Assembly: GCF_963675165.1 (NCBI RefSeq)
Contig: NC_087392.1
Span: 3,555,442 to 3,619,441 of the forward strand
Origin: Halichondria panicea
Lineage: Eukaryota; Porifera; Demospongiae; Suberitida; Halichondriidae
Reading direction: 5' to 3'
DNA length: 64,000 bases
The notes under the pieces are model-generated. The model was not told the DNA's origin. It saw only the letters and a program-made list of their open reading frames with translations, and ran no database searches. Positions 1-23,800 of this stretch are shown here, piece after piece. Positions within the stretch are counted from its first letter, which is position 1. The number at the start of each line of letters is the position of its first letter. The position numbers and the translations under genes were made by a program.

Positions 1-330
1 TTAACATCGAAATCTGCCACTTTAAAAACTAATAGCATTGTTATGTGGAGGCTGTAAACGCAGTGCTATAATTATGTCTGGTGAGTAGACTTGCATATTA
101 CAAACACCAACGTACTACTATACCCGTGGCCGCTCACGCGCCTCGGGTAATAATTTGTCAAGCTGATATCTAGCCATCTTCAGAGCTTAACAGCTTGCAC
201 AAGAAATTGCTAAATCTTCATGCCGTGGCCAGCAGTAAACCCATGCTGTAAACGCAGTAGTATGGCAGGCATATTCCTCGAGGCAAATTAGCCTATGTAG
301 GATCGAACTTTCACTTAAAAGTAGGGGTGG
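1..330 (+). repeat. Fragments of the CCTCGGGTAA-ended repeat (family J)
   Basis: Positions 1-165 match the 3' half of a repeat seen again near 22.8-23.07, 26.09-26.41, 49.2-49.44 and 62.1-63.26 kb. Shared landmarks are 'gctgtaaacgcagtgcta', 'ggtgagtaga' and the terminal 'actatacccgtggccg...cctcgggta'. A second degraded part follows to about 330. I see no coding exon here. The class of the element is unresolved because no complete copy with clear target duplications is visible. Confidence 0.6.
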
Positions 331-1689
331 GCGTAATCTTGGTCGAGTATGGTACATGTAAGTACTGTAGAGTCGTTATTTGGGGTCCTGTCGACTGAAC
401 ATACCGATAATAATTGCAAATGCTTATTCTCAACTTAGGTCTATGGTCAGAAGAAACAATCGTGATGCTGATTTTGTTCTGTTTTTACATTAGTGTTGTG
501 TCTGTACAGTGGAAATGTTTTCTTTACTTGTTTGTTTTTGCAGTTGAATTATTAATCAATACGAGTGAATAATTGACATAATAATGAGATTTGACTTTTA
601 TGCCTCGGTACGCATGCGCAAATGAGGTATATATAATTATACCGTATATATAGCTGCATGCATGCATGGTTAATTATCACTAAGTTTTCAAGGATTGACT
701 TTGAACCTAGCTTAAGACCTAATATAATTATAGGGGTGTGGTTATTTGAACCTCAATATTAATTAGCATAGATGTAGATGATAATAATTATACAACTTAT
801 AAACAAACTATTGTGGTATCTCTGTCAACACAAACATGCAACGTACTCCAAATTTTATTTGCATGTGCAACTTAATGATGATCGATAAACTATTTTCACA
901 CAGTTATCGGCACAGGCCTATATTTGCATGGGCGTAGGTCTGACAAAATGCCTCTTGTGTACGTCAGCAATAATAATTATTATATTATATGCAAAGAATT
1001 AAAGATTTGTGTTGGTTGTCGCTGTGCATGCATGTTTGCACAATCAGTTCAGCTACAGCAATAATTATACCTCACAGTGCCTCTATTATATATGCACAAC
1101 AATCTGACGTCTTTTATACTAGCTATGAAGTGATTTCTCCGTAAGTGCTTTTGACAGGCCCAACCAGAGTTTTACCTTCCCTTGACGGATCCCCTCCTCG
1201 CTCCAAAAAAAGATTGTTGTATGGAAACTGCCTTGGTACCTGTTCAAACAAAGGACATCGCATAATTATATACCTTAAGGTGACATAATTATTTTTAAAG
1301 ATATAATAATTATTTCTCCAAGGGCGTATAAAGGAGAAGAGGTTGCGAGCAAAAACTAAAGTGGGCGGTGGAAAAGTACATGTCTCTTAATATTGTTATA
1401 GTCTATGGCTTTATTTTTTGCACGCACGTAGCATAGGGTTGATAGTCAGTTGCATGCCCTCTTCTCGATCCCTTAAATGCCTTTGATTTCACTGTTATTC
1501 AGTAAATACTCACGTGGTGGTTTTAATGAGAACAGGAAGCAAATTTATGAGCACTTAGGGTTTGACATAATTATTTGTACATAGCAGGTTGATACAGAAT
1601 CCGCGTCGTAAGACACTCCATCTCCTCATATGCTCTTGCTATTGCTAATACATACATGATTGTGATATCAAGATAAACATTAATTTTTT
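331..1689. other. Gene-free AT-rich stretch
   Basis: I found no exon with a plausible splice context on either strand. The stretch is AT-rich with many 'ataattata' words and isolated repeat fragments. One is at 1545-1640 and resembles 4100-4200. No RNA gene was recognised. Confidence 0.4.
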
Positions 1690-2150
1690 GTTTGCATTAA
1701 TTTTGCGGCAGAATCACAGGGAAACGCAAAGAGTGGGACATGATTGTTACTAAAAAGGATGCCAAAAGTCTAAAAATTAATGGCTGAAATTAATGGCTGC
1801 TGCATCAGTAGCTAGAGTAGCCTCCTTGCAGCTCTCTTCTCACTCTTTGCACCTACCAGCTAGCGTTCTAGTGCAGAGCTAACTACTAAGTAGAGTATAG
1901 TAACACTCAATGGACAAGTTTTGCTACGCACTCTTCTAAAAAGACTGCAATAGTAATAACTAAGCTAAACTCGAGAACGAAGCATTATTATTTTTGCCAA
2001 TCCATTAATGACTAGAAAGCCTATAGAAACTCTTACATTGATCCTTGAGCAGCTGTAGCAGTCTACACACACACACACACGTACGCACCCACCCATCCAC
2101 ACACACACACACACACACACACTACCGTATACCTTGATTGCGTATAATAA
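1690..2150 (-). mobile_element. Family A element, reverse copy
   Basis: Reverse-orientation copy of the most abundant family in the window. Landmarks in order are 'agagtgggacatgattg', 'gttctagtgcagagctaact', 'ttttgctacgcactcttc', 'cttgagcagctgtagcag', then a CA microsatellite (2066-2122) and 'taccgtata'. The GCGCATGCGC hairpin end is decayed in this copy. Confidence 0.75.
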
Positions 2151-2583
2151 TTATTAATATGTCGTGCAAAGTAAGTGCTCTGCTGGTTTTTTAAACTGTT
2201 GGTCCATATGCTGCTTATGTATAGGAATACACATGAAACCGAGGTTCCTTGTCACACTACACTCTACTTGAGTATGTGAGCCAATAATAATATTTGACTC
2301 AATTAATGCACACATAATTATACGTAAATTATAAAGCTCATTCTTTCAACCCATACCAAGAAGACAGTAGTCTTTTCAGTCTATCTTTTCACTCACATCG
2401 TTGGGGTATTGTGGTCACTTATGAATATTCATGAGTTTATTATGTCAACTTTTTCTCTTTTGCAGATTCAAAGAAGTATGCTGTACTTATAATTATTGTA
2501 TGAATATCAAGCCATTGTTTTGTGTAAGAATGCTATGATTATGAAGATGCATGAATGAGACAAGAGAGCATCAAAACCGCAAG

Positions 2584-2976
2584 TACCATACATTTTCTAA
2601 TTTATCGGACACTTCTAATTACCCCAGACACTCTTTAGGGCAATTTTCGTTGTTCTAATACAACGGACACTCCAGTGCTTTAATAATACATTTGTTCTAA
2701 ATATCCGGACAATACCTTGAAAAGTTGACATAGACGGCAGGCAAGTAAGACTTAGAGTGCTGCAGTTGGATAGCTTTGAGTAGCTAGTTTTAGATAGCTA
2801 GTGCAACTTTTCAGTCGCACACTGTTCTGTTAAACTTAGCTAGCTCGCATGCAGCTGCTTGCTTGTTCTAATTATTCCGGACACTTCGCGTGCTCTATAA
2901 AAAATCTGTTCCAATTATACCCGGACAATTTCCAAAATAATTATTTTTTGCTGTCCAAACATAATTATACGGTAAT
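2584..2976 (+). mobile_element. Family B MITE (about 390 bp)
   Basis: Two other copies lie at 24781-25170 (same orientation) and 4741-5116 (inverted). Ends carry inverted 'ttctaatttatcggac' and 'gtccaa...ttacggta'. The body includes 'ccggacaataccttgaaaag' and 'agctcgcatgcagctgcttg'. No coding capacity is visible, so this is a non-autonomous DNA element. Confidence 0.75.
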
Positions 2977-3546
2977 ATATTATTTTTTGCATCAATTTAT
3001 AAGAGCAGTAAGTACTTTAAGCAAGCTTTATTGGTATCTATAATTATGTAGCTAAGTACCCTTCAGAAGGCCAGACGAAGAGATATCCGTTGTAAGTATC
3101 TAAAAATACACACAAACAGGGAGCTAGCTGCAACTGGCTTGACTTTTTTCAACATTTATCTTCGTCTGGCCCTGCCCCTACCTTTCTTTAATTGAAGCCC
3201 TCAGTAGAAGATTCCCGGGTTTATCCATGCTAAGAATTGACGCAAGAAAACTCGTACAAGTTGTGTGATGCTCCACTAAAAACATAGCGAAAACGATATT
3301 CATATTCCATAAATTTCGCGGGGGGGGGGGGTGGGTGAAACACAATACCCTAACCTTAATTACATCGTCGTGGACCCACCTGTATTTAGAAACTATCATA
3401 ACTAAGTCTTGGCAGGTAACCTTATTTTATCATTTATAACTTTGTTTGTGTTTTGCTTTAGCTACTGGCTGGTCTGTTCCACGGCTGAAATCCACAGGCT
3501 GCTAAGGAGTATCTAACCAAACAGTTGAATATTATCAATGGATTTC

Positions 3547-4221
3547 GGCCTGTAACGGGCCCCAGGAGCATATGAGGGATGGAGAGTCTTTAGTATTGCG
3601 GATTCACTCGTCTTAACCACATTTCGTAATGTGCAAAGTGCTCTGTACATGTGTGGCTGAAACACGTTTGATCTAATAATAGTGAAATCATCAAGTACAA
3701 TAGCACTTAGCAGTTTAACACAGAGGAGGTAACGGTATACACCAATGTCAAAAGGCAACAAATTAACGCACCACGTGGGCTTATGTTTTACATGTAAAAC
3801 TGAGTTCATCCTCGCGCCCCTGGGTTTATAAACCACCACTAACTTCATCCTCTTCATAATCACAACAGAAATCAGTTGAGATATCGCGCCCCAGACGAAC
3901 CAGCTTGAGAGAGAAGAGATCCCAGATTTAATTGCAACCTTTGACATTCTTCGAAACCACAAGATATGGAAAATTAGTCTTCCGTAGCTATAAGTATAGC
4001 ACAAGCTTTCCAAGCAGGCAAATAAACCATCAACAACAACAGAAGTGGTAGCTGTCAAGAACCCAGGACAAGATGTTCATTAAAAGTGACCCTATTGACC
4101 TTGGCTTACCTCCTGGGTTTGACATATTATTATGGCATGATTTGTACATAGCTAGACGATACAGAATTCGCGTAGTATGGCGCTTAATCCCCTCATATGC
4201 TCCTGCGGGCCCGTAACAGGC
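3547..4221. mobile_element. Inverted-repeat element (family M)
   Basis: The ends are inverted copies of each other over about 33 bp: 'cctgtaacgggccc...ggagcatatgaggg' at 3547-3581 and its reverse complement at 4184-4221. A 181-codon open frame on the minus strand (3513-4058) crosses the left end. It looks like chance rather than a gene. Length is about 675 bp. Confidence 0.65.
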
Positions 4222-4412
4222 ATGAAACACCCTGTGGATTATTGGCTGTGTACAGGCTTGACAATGGTAAAAAACAAAGTTGTTGCTAATAAGGCTTTGA
4301 TTAATGTTTTTCTTGAGGCAAAGTTTTGGTTTAGCCACCAAGGAATAGATCATGTGAATTCGGCATCAATTTTATGGCTATATACATAGTATCCTTCGGG
4401 CTTTGGGACACT

Positions 4413-7400
4413 CTAACACATAGATACCTCATGCCCATGATCTAACCATTGCATGTATGGCCACCTTACCGCTGGATTTCTAGAAGGTGCGTCGTACACT
4501 GACGAGAGATAGTAGACACCTCCCAATATTGTGAACATAGTCACAAGTTGAGCCAGGGCTTCCCAACGTGTGTACTTGCCATTATTTTCTACTGCATCGT
4601 ACATCCACACATTCAGAGCATCCTCTTCCTCATGAATCTACACACATGCATGAATTTAGAAAATTGAAAAGGGATGTCTGTGATATTTTACTATTAAATG
4701 AAAGCACCGTGAGTGCTGATGCCTCGGTATATACACACATTACCGTATATCTTCTAATTCATCGAACAGCAAAAAATAATTATTTTGAAAATTGTCCGGG
4801 TATAATTGTAACAGATTTTTATAGAGCATGCAAAGTGTCCGAACAAGCAAGCAGCTGCATGCGAGCTAGCTAAGTTTACTAGAACAGTGTGCGACTGAAT
4901 AGTTGCACTAGCTAGCTACTCAATGCTATCTAACTGCAGCACTCTAAGTCTTACTTGCCGTCTATGAAGTAACTCAACTTTTCAAAGTATTGTCTGGATA
5001 TTTAAACAGTAAATATCCAGACTGGAGTGTCCATCCATTGTATTAGAACAACGAAAATTGAACAAGAGTGTCCGGGGTAATTAGAAGTGTCCGATAAATT
5101 AGAAGATATACGGTATAGCACAATGAACATTTTTAGAAATGTTGCTGCATGCAGGCAATAGAGAAACTCAAAGAGTGGGTAATGATCAATCATGATTGTT
5201 ATTAAAAAACGATTGATGCCAAAAGTCCGAGTCTAAAATGAATAGCTGCATCAGCAGAGCCTTGCAGCTCTCTTCTCCCTCTTGCAGCTACCAATAGCTA
5301 GCGTTCTAGTGCAGAGCTAACTACTAAGTAGAGTAGCAATGCTCCATGGATAAGTTTTTTGTATGCACTCTTTTCAAAAAGGCTGCAATGGCATTCTAAG
5401 TAAGCAAAGCTAGGCAAAACTCGAAAACGAATTAAAATCCAGACTAGAAGCCTATAGAGACTCTTACTTATACTTCATTGATCCTTGAGCAGCTGTAGCA
5501 GTCTACACAGACACATATACAGTAGTGTGTTTATGTACCTTGCTTGCGCATGCGGTCTAGCCACTTGAGTTGGTACAAAGGCAAACGTTGTCATGAGTCT
5601 CTACACTGAGTTTGCCCAGTCTCTTTTTCGTGTGCAAAAAGTGCTGGCTTTGTGAGTCTTACTATGGGCCGGATTGGCTATATAGTTTCGCTTACTTTGA
5701 AGGCCACATCGGTCTCTTTAGACCAGTGCGTAGAAAAATCTTTTGACATAACTTAGCTATTCTACTTAGTAATTAGCTCTGTACTAGAACCAAGAGTGAG
5801 AAAAGAGTTGCAAAAAAGCTGCACCATTATGGACTTAGAACTTTTGGCGCCTTTAGCAATGGTCGATCATTTCCCACTCTTTTGCAAACTTTTCTTTCTG
5901 GGCGGGCGTATTTTCCAGTCAAAAGTACCCTTGTGCAAGTAAAATAGGGGATGGGTGTATTTTCGCGAGGTACGTACAGTATGCAAAACAGAGGATATTT
6001 TAATGCAGGCATGATTTTACATGTAGGCTAGCTCATAGCTTTTAATTCCTACACAACAAACAAACAACTTACTAGAGTTTCTTTGTCTCTACGATCCTGA
6101 TCATCCCACCAACCTTTAGGGGCATTCTCTTGAGCAGATTTCCATGGTAATTGAGGGTAGTCACCCAATTGGAGACCTTTGTCTACTGGATTCACATAAC
6201 CTGTGCAAAACGTAGTAGGAACTCTTAAAGAGGTCTGCATAATTTCCAGCCACTGCACTGTTTGCAAGATTGCTGCATTGTTGCACACCTTTGACTCAAC
6301 TGCCACAGCAGAATTAGTATAATTGTGCCTCGGTGTGTGCATGCGCAGCATTGCATACCTTAATGTGTTGGTCTGTCTATACTGCTACAGCTTCTCAATG
6401 ATTAATGTAAGAGCTTGCATGTACATGTACAAGGCTTCTAGCTTTGAATTTCATTCTCGAGTTGCAGCTTTTCTTATTTGGAATGCCATTGTAACCTTTC
6501 AGAATATGTGTGTAGAAAAAATGTGTCATGGTTTTATACTCTACTTAGTAGTTAGCTCTGCACTAGAACGCTGCTGGTAGCTGCAAGAGTGAAAAAATTA
6601 AGCTGCACTTAGTTCATGCAGCAGCCATTAATCTAAATGAACTTTGAACCTTTCAGCTACGATCAAGGTCGACCATCCCACTTTTTTCACCATTCTGATT
6701 CCCTGGCAAAATGTTGGTGCCATGTGTATTTAAGCTAGTAGCTTCATGTCGTAAAGCTTTGGCGCCTCCTCCACTGAGTTATCAGCAACTTAAACGCGGC
6801 GCTTTCATTAATAGTTACACTCCTTTGAATTATACAAACATAAATAGGCTCCTCGCTCTTAGTTATGTGCATAATGCCTATGTCTCAGTTTGCACTATCA
6901 TTCGCAGATTACAAGAAGGTATGTCATAATTTTATTATTAGACTGGATTAAACCACTCCCCTTCTCTCTGGGCTGGCAAGCTGCCGTATTGAGAGTTGTC
7001 ACGTGTGAAGAATGTCACACTCCCACAAGAATGCACACAAATACGTACTCATGTGCCACCCACCGCCCACGCGCTAACTATTACTGCACAAAAATTAATA
7101 ATTATTATCGGCCTCGAGATAAGTACATCACTAGCGGTGTGTTCTCGAGGCTAAAGTAATATCACCCACGCATTATGCATTGTGTGGTTTGTTCTATTGC
7201 ACTCTCAACACGGTAGCTTGCCAGTCCCTTTCTCCCAGAGAGAAGGGGCCAGTCTAGGTATAATTATGGTGACCAAAGGTATACTAGGTATTAGAGAGAT
7301 CATTGATTTGATACAAGAGATCATGCTTATAAGAAGCCCCACAAATCTTTAATTGTCGAATGTATGTGGACTAGATGGGATCGGATTTATAGGTAATTAA

Positions 7401-7514
7401 CAGAAACACAGTGCCAACATGATCTGGCATTTTACTCTTACCTCTAGACAGACTTCTGGCAGAGATTAATTTTACCCCTTGTGACAAAAACCCTACCAAA
7501 CGACGGCTAAGCAT
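4413..7514 (-). CDS. NDUFB8: NDUFB8-like subunit of mitochondrial complex I
   Basis: Three minus-strand exons join in phase: 7442-7514, 6073-6200 and 4413-4637, giving 141 residues. Exon 1 starts MLSRRLVGFLSQG and is rich in Arg/Ser with no acidic residues, as a mitochondrial presequence should be. Exon 2 carries the family hallmark GDYPQLP followed by a Trp/Asp-rich stretch. Exon 3 has a single membrane helix (about residues 94-115, AQLVTMFTILGGVYYLS) and a YM-containing tail. In the family this subunit sits in the distal membrane arm of NADH:ubiquinone oxidoreductase. The protein is shorter than human NDUFB8 (186) because the segment between presequence and GDYP is nearly absent; a small missed exon is possible. 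A donor-like GTAAGG inside exon 3 (after Ala56 of that exon) leaves an alternative C-terminus open. It is head-to-head with p110. Confidence 0.82.
4741..5116 (-). mobile_element. Family B MITE, inverted copy inside NDUFB8 intron 2
   Basis: Starts 'taccgtatatcttctaat' and ends 'attagaagatatacggta', so the termini are near-perfect inverted repeats. The body is the reverse complement of 2584-2976 and 24781-25170. Confidence 0.8.
5117..5560 (-). mobile_element. Family A element, reverse copy
   Basis: Directly abuts the family B copy. It shows the standard series 'aactcaaagagtgggtaatg', 'gcgttctagtgcagagcta', 'cttgagcagctgtagcag' and ends with a decayed 'cttgcgcatgcg'. Confidence 0.75.
5570..5900 (+). 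mobile_element. Family A element, partial forward copy
   Basis: Contains the central blocks ('cttagctattctacttagta', 'agagtgagaaaagagttgc', 'ggtcgatcatttcccactc') but lacks both ends. It lies back to back with the reverse copy at 5117-5560, so the pair could fold into a hairpin. Confidence 0.6.
6327..6812 (+). mobile_element. Family A element, forward copy in NDUFB8 intron 1
   Basis: Begins 'gcctcggtgtgtgcatgcgc' and ends in 'cctccactgagttatcagca...cggcgctttcatta'. It contains the 'gttagctctgcactagaacg' block. The left end is only about 130 bp from NDUFB8 exon 2. Confidence 0.7.
6958..7249. mobile_element. Small foldback element (family P)
   Basis: The ends 'ccccttctctctgggctggc' (6958) and its imperfect reverse complement ending at 7249 form about 40-bp inverted repeats. 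A shorter internal inverted repeat ('cctcgagataag' and 'ttctcgaggc') lies inside. No coding content. Confidence 0.65.
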
Positions 7515-7850
7515 GACGTCTTGATACCCTGGTAAAAGGTAGAGCACTCCCGATCCCAGCGATCAGAGTCAGGATCACTGTACTGTATTAAATAGCAGAG
7601 CTAGTGGACGTTCGTACGTACGTACGTGGAGGGGCCTTGCCAGTACCAGCTAGAGGTCAGGTTTTCAGTTCAGGTCGGACCACGCCCAACTAATCAAGAC
7701 CAGGTGTACGTGTATTGTTTATCTCCGCCTTTAGCGTCACGTGATGTAACGTGAAGCGCTTTTATGTAAAAGAGTCTGATCGATCAGATCATAGCTAGCT
7801 AGCTTGCCAGTTGCTGCACTATCCGTACAAGATAGATAGGCTCGCAAAAA
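7515..7850. promoter_or_regulatory. Shared intergenic region of NDUFB8 (-) and p110 (+)
   Basis: The two start codons face away from each other over 336 bp, so this must hold both promoters and 5' UTRs. Visible motifs are a CACGTG E-box at 7738-7743 within a longer 'gcgtcacgtgatgtaacgtg' run, and an alternating ACGT tract near 7615-7627. No TATA box is clearly placed for either gene. Motif function is inferred. Confidence 0.5.
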
Positions 7851-20653
<12,803 letters not shown>

Positions 20654-20820
20654 ACTTAGTGTTTTCTTGTTTCATGAACTTCCTATGTTACATCACTTTA
20701 GTAAAAATCGAGTCATTTTTTATAATAATTACACTTAGAAACTTAATTTTTATTGTTAGATTTACAATTTTTACAAAACAATTATCGTATCTTGTTTTAA
20801 TTCATTATGTACCAATACAG
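20654..20820. terminator. Convergent 3' ends of p110 (+) and CNBD2-like (-)
   Basis: The two stop codons are 167 bp apart. The sequence is T-rich, but no canonical AATAAA is placed on the plus strand within it. Possible poly(A) signals overlap the opposite transcript, so the mature 3' UTRs probably overlap. Confidence 0.4.
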
Positions 20821-23800
20821 TCAAAGCTTTCTCTTGGCATGTTGTACTTGCTTTAAAGTGTTCCATGTGTAGTGATCTCTGATGCGTTTTCTCATAGATT
20901 CTTCAGAGGGGTATTCAACAACCTGTACAACATTCGCACAATAATTGTATTGCACTAAATACATATTCTAACTTACTTGTCTCCTTAGTTTATTTTGGAG
21001 TGATTCTGTCATGTGAGTCGATATGAAGGATTTAGCCAACACCACAAGCTCGGCTCCATTGCTCATCTGAATAAAGTCGCAATTATTGTAATGTAATTGA
21101 CCTATAACTACTACAATTGGAAGTTAAACTTACGAGTGTAACGCTTGGCTCATGATCATGTACAAGTGTTGACAAACCCTACAGATATGTAAACACCATA
21201 GTATAATTCCAGTGTGCGTTAATTTTTTTTATTGAGCTTACAAAGATATCTTTTGGGTGTAGAATGTCAAGTTGCACTAAGAATTGTTTCCTGGCTGGTG
21301 GTCTAGGACTTGCTTCCATTGTCTGTGTACAGAATGAGTGTATATCCTATGACCAGTATTGAATTGTTACCTCATGCGTGCGTAGCTAACCCTAACCCGC
21401 AAGGGTAGAGTGATTGATGTGTGTACACAAAATGAGCTATTATGAGCGAACTAGTGTTGAAAATATATAATAGGCTGCTTATTGAAACTTGAAAGCGACA
21501 AAAACGCTTTTTAATCAATAGGTTAACGATCATTCCCCATAATATTATATATACGGTTGTCTTATAATTATGTTTTGCTTGTGCGATGAACTCATGCACA
21601 TAGCGATCGGCTTGATCATATGCAATTTAAGTAGACACACACACAGTGTACATGAACAGCCCAAGGTATAACAAGACAATGTGTGTACAATACGTAAAAG
21701 TATATAATTGGTTTTCTATCTCTCAAAGTGAAGGCGATTATAATTATTGTGGAGACACCTAGTAATTGATTACTGGTATACTTTATAACCACTGTATAAC
21801 CAGCTCATACTCAATTCGTGATCAGTGCAGGGGAGCTGGTCAACATTAACGTTTGTTACCTGGATATTTCCTGTGGTATATGAGTGCCTAAGTCGATCAC
21901 GTGGCCGTTGTACGAGTGTCTGCTCAGTAAGAAGGGGAGACTCTGGTAGCGTACCTCCCTTTGTGGGTACCTTTCGCCCTTCACCTGTCAATAGCATACA
22001 GTGTACTATAAATTCAATTCGAGCACTGAAGGTGCTAAGGAGTGCATGTTGCAACACCTTAATTAATATGAAAAGCAGCTAGTATAGTTATAGTTAGCCT
22101 CGATCCCAGGCCGCACTTCCTCAAAGAGTGGGCCTGGTATCGACTGCTTGCGCATTCCGCCGGTATCTGGCGGATTCGGATAACAACGTGTATGGTCAGT
22201 AAAATAATGACGTCACAACAAACGGAAGTGGATTGAAGGAACTGGAAGTAGATAGATATAAAGTTCGATTGAAGATTTCTAGCCCATTTGACAGTATTCT
22301 GATAGCTACCCCTAGCCTGCTATGTTAACTAAAGACTTCACAGCCAGCAACAGCTAGTGTGGATGACAATCGTCTGACAAATAGCCTATGGACAGGCCAC
22401 GCCCATCTAATACTAACTTCGGTGAAGAGTCTGCTATACTAATGCTACAAACTCTATCAGAAAGAAAATAGCTATACAACAAACCTACAGCTCTGTCTCT
22501 AGCTAGACTTTCAATGCTTTGCAGAATATTTTCGTGATAAATTTGGTATTATAGGATATTTTACGGAAACAAATATCCAATAATTGTGCGCATGCGCAAG
22601 CAGTCAGTAGCAGGCCTTTTCTTCAGGGGAGGCCAGTGAAGGAGGCTAAGTTATATAGTATGTATGGGTACCCGGGTATGGAAACCTGGCAACAACTAAC
22701 AGTGGCAGCTAGAGCACTGAGGCTAATTATAAGTTATAGTGTATGGGTATGGAAACCTGGCAACAAGTCAACTAACAGTGGCAGCTAACTAGAGCACTGA
22801 AGTGCAAACCCTCAGCGTTTATTTGAGTTTACAGCCTCAAGTCAAAGCTAGGCCAACGAGCAGGTTTGCGTTTTTCTTAGCTTTTGCTCGCTTTTATTCA
22901 ATAATGAAGCTTTAAAACTACTACCTTGTTGTGTTGAGGCTATCCATGGTACAAACACAGTGCTATCGCATACAGGTGAGTAGACTCAGAATACACAGAA
23001 CGACAGACAGACAGACAGACTGATCTGACCGACTACTATAACCTGTGGCGCTGCGACGCGCCTCGGGTTAAAAGTAGATGAAGTTCAGTTGTTAGAAATT
23101 ATGATTGTAAACGCTAACACTATGTCAACGGCAATGCTGCAATACATAAAATCCTTACAAACAGGGCCTGTATGTGTCTTCTGAGTGTGCTCACCTCATG
23201 CATATGGATAGCCTCTATACATGTACATTTTGTACAGGGAGGATTTTGTTGTCAAATAAAAGTCAGATATTTACTGACTTTGTGTGATCCTAGTCCTGCT
23301 CCCAGTGCCACTGCGTATCGGGAGCAGGCTGTGACAAACAGACAGAGAGCACTGAGCTGACTACTAATTGGAGAAGCTTTGAGCCTCGATAAAATTAAAT
23401 CATAGACCATTCCATGTATACACATGGAAGGCAACACAAACAAACTGTATCATTCTACTTACCTATAGAAAAATTGTCTGTATTTATCCTAAATTGGGCT
23501 GCCATAAATATGTTTGGGTATTTGTGTTCATGCTATATTGGGGGTAAAAGTAAGGATAGCTCCTTATTTTCCATGAAAATATGAAGCACTTGTTAATTAG
23601 CTATACAGACGAGCTGTAGGACTGCCAGTGCTGTCCAATGGTCAGATGGTAGTAGCTGTTTGTACGTCAGAGAAAGAATTAAGTTTAGGGCAATTAGGCT
23701 CACTGTCTGCAGGATCAGCACTACATTAAATTTCCTTGGCAGAGTACATTTCAAGACAAGATAGATCATGCACACAGTCCACTAACTCAGTGGTTAAGGT

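Noticed and set aside
3513..4058. 181-codon open frame on the minus strand
   Set aside because: It crosses the end of an inverted-repeat element, has no splice-linked neighbours and no recognisable domain.
21770..22057. 95-codon minus-strand frame near the CNBD2-like C-terminus
   Set aside because: It overlaps exon 21860-21984 in a different frame. The exon frame has clean splice sites and reads VKGERYPQREVRYQ.
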